From the NCBI RefSeq assembly GCF_014270065.1, contig NZ_JACNME010000008.1, positions 88,724 to 152,723 on the forward strand: a DNA stretch of 64,000 nucleotides. Direction: 5' to 3'. Within the stretch, counting starts at the first letter, position 1; every line of letters starts with the position of its first letter. The DNA comes from Quadrisphaera sp. RL12-1S (GTDB taxonomy: Bacteria; Actinomycetota; Actinomycetes; Actinomycetales; Quadrisphaeraceae). This document shows positions 60,021-64,000 of this stretch, in pieces. The position numbers were made by a program, and so were the translations under genes. The notes under the pieces are model-generated. The model saw only the letters and a program-made list of their open reading frames with translations, did no database searches and was not told the origin of the DNA.

Positions 60021-60052
60021 GAGGGGGCGGCCGGTGGTCCGGCCGCCCCCTC
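60021..60052. terminator. Hairpin between rpmA and obg
   Basis: A perfect 14-bp stem, GAGGGGGCGGCCGG with its complement, has a TGGT loop, in the 161-bp gap after rpmA. It has no U-run. It may partially terminate the ribosomal-protein transcript before obg. Confidence 0.65.
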
Positions 60053-60111
60053 GGTGGGTCTCCGTGTCAGATCGCGTCAGGCACGGGGTCCCGGTGACGC
60101 TGTCGCTGTGC

Positions 60112-60375
60112 TCAGGCCTCCACGGCCACGGGCAGGACCGCGACGACGCGGCGACCGCCGCGCGTGCCGAAGGTCACCGCGCCGGCGGCGGTGGCGAACA
60201 GCGTGTCGTCGCCACCGCGACCCACGTTGTCGCCCGGGTGGAAGTGGGTGCCGCGCTGGCGGACGATGATCTCGCCGGCGCCGACGACCTGGCCGCCGAA
60301 GCGCTTCACGCCGAGGCGCTGGGCGTTCGAGTCGCGGCCGTTGCGGCTGGAGCTGGCGCCCTTCTTGTGTGCCAT
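60112..60375 (-). CDS. rpmA: 50S ribosomal protein L27
   Basis: The 87-residue protein begins [28 protein letters not shown], the L27 hallmark, whose N-terminal tail reaches the peptidyl transferase centre. The N-terminus starts directly with AHKKG and has no cleavable pre-sequence. The stop of rplU lies 39 bp upstream; both are cotranscribed. Confidence 0.98.
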   Translation of the reverse strand: MAHKKGASSSRNGRDSNAQRLGVKRFGGQVVGAGEIIVRQRGTHFHPGDNVGRGGDDTLFATAAGAVTFGTRGGRRVVAVLPVAVEA

Positions 60376-60414
60376 CTCAGTGCTCTCCTCGGGTCTGTCC
60401 GTGCGGGGTCGGCG

Positions 60415-60720
60415 TCAGCCGATGGCCGTGATGCGCAGGCGGGTGAGCTCCTGGCGGTGGCCCTGGCGCTTCTTGTAGCCGGTCTTGTTCTTGTACTTCT
60501 GGATGACGATCTTCGGGCCGCGCTCGGCCCGGACGACCTCGGCGGTGACAGTCGTCTTGGCCAGGGCGTCGGCGGCACTGGTGACGGTGTCACCGTCGAC
60601 CAGCAGGAGCGGCGTCAGCGACACGGACGAGCCGGTCTCCCCCGCCACCCGGTCGACGACGAGCACGTCGCCGACGGCGACCTTCTCCTGGCGGCCGCCG
60701 GCGCGGACGATGGCGTACAC
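60415..60720 (-). CDS. rplU: 50S ribosomal protein L21
   Basis: The 101-residue protein ([22 protein letters not shown] near the start; [22 protein letters not shown] near the end) is L21, which binds 23S rRNA. GTG at 60720 is followed by the family start YAIV; the upstream AGAGAG is a weak ribosome site. It leads the L21-L27 transcript. Confidence 0.97.
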   Translation of the reverse strand: MYAIVRAGGRQEKVAVGDVLVVDRVAGETGSSVSLTPLLLVDGDTVTSAADALAKTTVTAEVVRAERGPKIVIQKYKNKTGYKKRQGHRQELTRLRITAIG

Positions 60721-60930
60721 GTGTCGCTCACTCTCTGCTGTGACTGCTGGACTGTCTGGTGACTTCTGGTCTGCTCGGCGCACCACCGGACCCGGCACGA
60801 GGCCGGCGGTGGGGAGCCGTGGTGCTGGTTCCGGGGGTGCGCGCCCCTGGCGCGCACGGCGCACCGGGGGCGCACCGACGCACCAGGATACGGAGCGCGG
60901 ACGGCGAGCGTCAAAGCGGCTGGCGCGGCG

Positions 60931-63900
60931 TCAGCCGCGGAGCCCCTCGTCGTCCCCGTCCGACCCCTCCGGCGACCCGTCGGGGGCCACCTCCGAGCCG
61001 TGCGCAGGCTCGTCCGCGGGCTCGTCGAGCAGGGGTGGGAGCTCCAGCTCGACGGTGCTGACCTCGACGACCTCGACCACGTCCACGGCGTCGACCACGT
61101 CGACGGCGGCCGGGACCTCGGGCCCGACCTCGGGCTCCCCGCCCCCGAGGGCGGCGAGCAGCGCCGCGGCCTCGAGCGAGGGTCCCTGGCCGGCGGCCGG
61201 CGCGGTCGGGCGCAGCGAGGCCAGGGCGATGCCGTTCATGGCCTCGCGGACCGCGTCGCGGGCGGCCTCCTCGCGGCTGCGCGCCTCGCCGTCGCCCTTG
61301 TCCCCGTGGTCGGTCGGCTCGTGCCGGTCAGCCCGGTCAGCCCGGTCAGCCCGCTCGGCGCGGGACTGCCGCTCCGCGGCGGGACGCTCCTGGTCAGGGC
61401 GGACGTCGCCGCGACCGGACCGGTCCTGGCGCTCGGGCTTGTCCTGGCGCTCGCCGCGGTCCTGGCGCTCGGGCTTGTCCTGGCGCTCGCCGCCGCGCTG
61501 CTCGCCGCGGCCGCGGGGCGGCGCCGGCACGGGCGGGTGGGCGCTGCCGCCCGAGCCGCCGCTGCCGTGGGAGGCGTGCCCGCCGTGCGGGGTGAGGTCG
61601 TCCTGCACCACGACGCCGCGGCCGGCGCAGTGCTCGCAGGGCTCGCTGAAGGTCTCCAGCAGGCCCTGCCCGACGCGCTTGCGGGTCATCTGCACCAGGC
61701 CGAGGGAGGTGACCTCGGCCACCTGGTGCTTGGACCTGTCCCGGCCCAGGCACTCGACCAGGCGCCGCAGCACGAGGTCGCGGTTCGACTCGAGCACCAT
61801 GTCGATGAAGTCGACGACGACGATGCCGCCGATGTCGCGCAGCCGCAGCTGGCGCACGATCTCCTCGGCCGCCTCGAGGTTGTTGCGGGTGACCGTCTCC
61901 TCGAGGTTGCCCCCCGAGCCCGTGAACCTGCCGGTGTTGACGTCGACCACGGTCATGGCCTCGGTCCTGTCGATGACGAGGGAGCCGCCCGACGGCAGCC
62001 ACACCTTGCGCTCGAGGGCCTTGGCGATCTGCTCGTCGATGCGGTGGTGCGCGAAGGCGCTGCCGCCGGAGCCGTCGGCGTCCCAGCGGGTGACGCGCTC
62101 GGCGAGGTCGGGGGCCACGGAGTCGACGTAGGGCTTGATCGAGCCCCACGCCTCCTCCCCCTCGACGACGAGCTGCGCGAAGTCCTCGTTGAAGACGTCG
62201 CGGACCACCTTGATGACCAGGTCGGGCTCGCCGTGCAGCAGCGTCGGCGGGGTCACCTGCTTGGCGCGCGCGGAGATCTCCTCCCACTGCGCGGTGAGGC
62301 GCTCGACGTCGCGGCGCAGCTCGGACTCGCTGGCCCCCTCGGCCGCCGTGCGCACGATGACGCCGGCGTCCTCGGGGACGACCTCCTTGAGGATCGACTT
62401 CAGGCGCGAGCGCTCGGTGTCGGGCAGCTTGCGCGAGATGCCGGTCATGGACCCGCCGGGCACGTACACGAGGTAGCGACCGGGCAGGGAGACCTGGCTG
62501 GTGAGGCGGGCGCCCTTGTGGCCGATCGGGTCCTTGGTGACCTGCACCAGCACCGGGTCGCCCGACTTCAGCGCGGACTCGATCTTCTTGGCCTGGCCGG
62601 ACAGCCCGGCGGCCTCCCAGTCGACCTCGCCGGCGTACAGGACGGCGTTGCGGCCGCGCCCGATGTCCACGAAGGCGGCCTCCATGCTCGGCAGCACGTT
62701 CTGCACGCGGCCGAGGTGGACGTTGCCGATCATCGAGGTCTGCTGCTTGCGCGCCGAGTAGTGCTCGACCAGCACGCCGTCCTCGAGGACGGCGACCTGG
62801 GAGCGCCCGCCGCGCGTGCGCACGACCATCGTCCGCTCGACGCTCTCACGGCGCGCCAGGAACTCGGCCTCGGACAGGACGCGGGGGCGGCGACCGCCGT
62901 CGCGGCCGTCGCGGCGGCGCTGGCGCTTGGCCTCCAGGCGCGTCGAGCCCTTCACGGCGGTCACGTCACCGCTGTCGGAGGACTCGCTGCGGGCGCGGCG
63001 CGAGCGCGACCGGGAGCGCGAGCTCGTCGAGCCGCTCGAGCCGCTCTCCGTCTCGGCGGCGTCCTCGGCGTCGTCGGAGCCCCCGCGGCGCCGACGGCGG
63101 CGACGGCGGCGGCTCGTCGAGGAGGAGCCCTCCGCGTCACCGTCCTCGGAGTCCTCGCCGTCCTCGGCGCCGGTGTCCTCGCCGTCGGCGTCCTCGGTGT
63201 CGTCCGCGTCGTCGGTGTCATCGCCGTCGTCGGGACCGTCGGACGCGGCGGCGGCACCGTCGGCGGTGGTCGCGGCCCCGTCGCCCTCGGACACCTCGTC
63301 CGCAGCGGCCTCGTCCGCCTCGTCGCCGGTGCGGCGGCGGCGCCCGCGCCCGCCGCGGCGGCGGCGGCCCCGGCGGGGGCGCGCCGCAGCGTCCTCGGAC
63401 TCGGGGTCCTCGCCGTCCTCGGCGGCGGTGTCGTCAGCGTCCTCGTCGTCCTCGTCGTCGTCGACAGCGGTCGGTTCGGCGGCGGTGGCAGCGGTGGCCT
63501 CGTCGGTGTCGGCCGTGGTGTCGTCGGCGGCGGCGGCCTCGTCACCGGCCAGGGCGGTGCCGTCCAGGCCGTCGTCCTCGACGACGGTCTCGGGCGCGCC
63601 GGGGGCGGAGGGCTCGTCCACGGCCTCGGCGGGGACGACCTCCAGCGCGGACGCCGAGGTCGTCTCGGCGGTCGTGTCGGCGGTCGTCTCGGCGGTCGCC
63701 TCGGGCGCCTCGACCGGGGGGCCGGCGGGACGGGAGGCCGCGCGCCGGCGGCGCGGGCGGCGTCCCGCGGGCTCGGCGCCCTCGGCCGGCGCGGGCGCGG
63801 CAGCGGCGGAGGTCGTGACGGGGGTCGCGTCGACGGTCGCGTCGGGCTCGGCGGCCCGGCGCGGGGTCTCCTCGGCCGGCGGGGCGACCTCCACCTCGGG

Positions 63901-64000
63901 GGCGCCCGTCGCGGCGGTGGCGCGGCGCCTGGGGGTCCTGGCGGGCGCCGGCTCGGCGGCGGCCGCCTGGAAGAGCGGGAGCGCGCTGCCGGTGGCTGGC
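60931..64000 (-). CDS. rne: Ribonuclease E/G, N-terminus outside the window
   Basis: More than 1020 codons are present. The frame continues to the right edge, where it still reads like the N-terminal extension of RNase E (ALPLFQAAAAEPAPARTPRRR). A long acidic and arginine-rich region (about 63999-62950) precedes the catalytic part. The catalytic core has an S1-like segment (IGNVHLGRVQNVLPSMEAAFVDIGRGRNAVLYAGEVDW), the active aspartates in VVVDFIDMV, and the zinc-link CEHC. A charged C-terminal tail with RQDKPERQDRG repeats follows. It processes rRNA and mRNA. It is the last gene in the conserved rne-rplU-rpmA-obg order. Confidence 0.95.
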   Translation of the reverse strand, partial: PATGSALPLFQAAAAEPAPARTPRRRATAATGAPEVEVAPPAEETPRRAAEPDATVDATPVTTSAAAAPAPAEGAEPAGRRPRRRRAASRPAGPPVEAPEATAETTADTTAETTSASALEVVPAEAVDEPSAPGAPETVVEDDGLDGTALAGDEAAAADDTTADTDEATAATAAEPTAVDDDEDDEDADDTAAEDGEDPESEDAAARPRRGRRRRGGRGRRRRTGDEADEAAADEVSEGDGAATTADGAAAASDGPDDGDDTDDADDTEDADGEDTGAEDGEDSEDGDAEGSSSTSRRRRRRRRRGGSDDAEDAAETESGSSGSTSSRSRSRSRRARSESSDSGDVTAVKGSTRLEAKRQRRRDGRDGGRRPRVLSEAEFLARRESVERTMVVRTRGGRSQVAVLEDGVLVEHYSARKQQTSMIGNVHLGRVQNVLPSMEAAFVDIGRGRNAVLYAGEVDWEAAGLSGQAKKIESALKSGDPVLVQVTKDPIGHKGARLTSQVSLPGRYLVYVPGGSMTGISRKLPDTERSRLKSILKEVVPEDAGVIVRTAAEGASESELRRDVERLTAQWEEISARAKQVTPPTLLHGEPDLVIKVVRDVFNEDFAQLVVEGEEAWGSIKPYVDSVAPDLAERVTRWDADGSGGSAFAHHRIDEQIAKALERKVWLPSGGSLVIDRTEAMTVVDVNTGRFTGSGGNLEETVTRNNLEAAEEIVRQLRLRDIGGIVVVDFIDMVLESNRDLVLRRLVECLGRDRSKHQVAEVTSLGLVQMTRKRVGQGLLETFSEPCEHCAGRGVVVQDDLTPHGGHASHGSGGSGGSAHPPVPAPPRGRGEQRGGERQDKPERQDRGERQDKPERQDRSGRGDVRPDQERPAAERQSRAERADRADRADRHEPTDHGDKGDGEARSREEAARDAVREAMNGIALASLRPTAPAAGQGPSLEAAALLAALGGGEPEVGPEVPAAVDVVDAVDVVEVVEVSTVELELPPLLDEPADEPAHGSEVAPDGSPEGSDGDDEGLRG

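Overview
The window is a gene-dense stretch of a very high-GC actinobacterial chromosome (roughly three quarters G+C by eye). Many genes start with GTG, and promoters look like TASNNT -10 boxes placed 6-8 nt before start codons. Gene order follows the conserved actinobacterial core seen in Mycobacterium tuberculosis between glyS and rne: glyS, uppS, recO, leuA (here), era, CBS protein, ybeY, phoH, dnaJ2, hrcA, hemW, lepA, an ATP-grasp/alpha-E/transglutaminase operon, rpsT, holA, comEC, comEA, leuS, rsfS, nadD, proB, obg, rpmA, rplU, rne. It is chromosomal housekeeping DNA, not a plasmid or prophage. A Kineosporiales-like actinomycete would fit, but the genus cannot be fixed from this sequence.

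Left third (1-24985): the start of glyS, a hydrolase, a RamB-like regulator divergent from pckG (gluconeogenesis), uppS, recO, a TspO-like membrane protein, a TPR-GGDEF diguanylate cyclase, and leuA behind a leucine attenuator with a 17-residue leader peptide. Then come a secreted repeat protein, the era/CBS/ybeY/phoH operon with overlapping genes, a GH15 glycosidase, HIT protein, lipoprotein, the CIRCE-controlled hrcA-dnaJ2 operon, a DUF3097 gene, a DUF4870 gene and hemW.

Middle (25000-52210): two related GNAT acetyltransferases around a MOSC protein, lepA, a secreted amidase, and the three-gene circularly permuted ATP-grasp/alpha-E/transglutaminase operon. rpsT follows with a strong terminator and a repeat-rich 430-bp island. 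Next are holA, comEC (no metallo-beta-lactamase domain), comEA, leuS, a UbiA-type prenyltransferase, a degenerate GGDEF membrane protein, a DUF4126 membrane protein and a 41-residue cysteine-containing orphan peptide. A ChaB/Rho-N protein, MscL with a zinc-ribbon tail, an acyl-CoA ligase, a two-component system and a divergent ABC exporter complete this part.

Right end (52299-64000): tRNA-Ala(GGC), a two-gene aldolase/DHQ-synthase-II cassette resembling GriI/GriH (3-amino-4-hydroxybenzoate) or the archaeal early shikimate route, then phosphatase, rsfS, nadD, a 51-residue membrane protein, an unknown gene, proB, obg, rpmA, rplU and the large, partial rne. The most interesting points are the GriI/GriH-like cassette, the leuA attenuator with four mutually pairing segments, the peptide-ligase-like operon, the orphan cysteine peptide, and several unexplained intergenic repeats: a 56-bp perfect palindrome, 11-bp tandem repeats after two stop codons, and a dispersed GATC-containing element.
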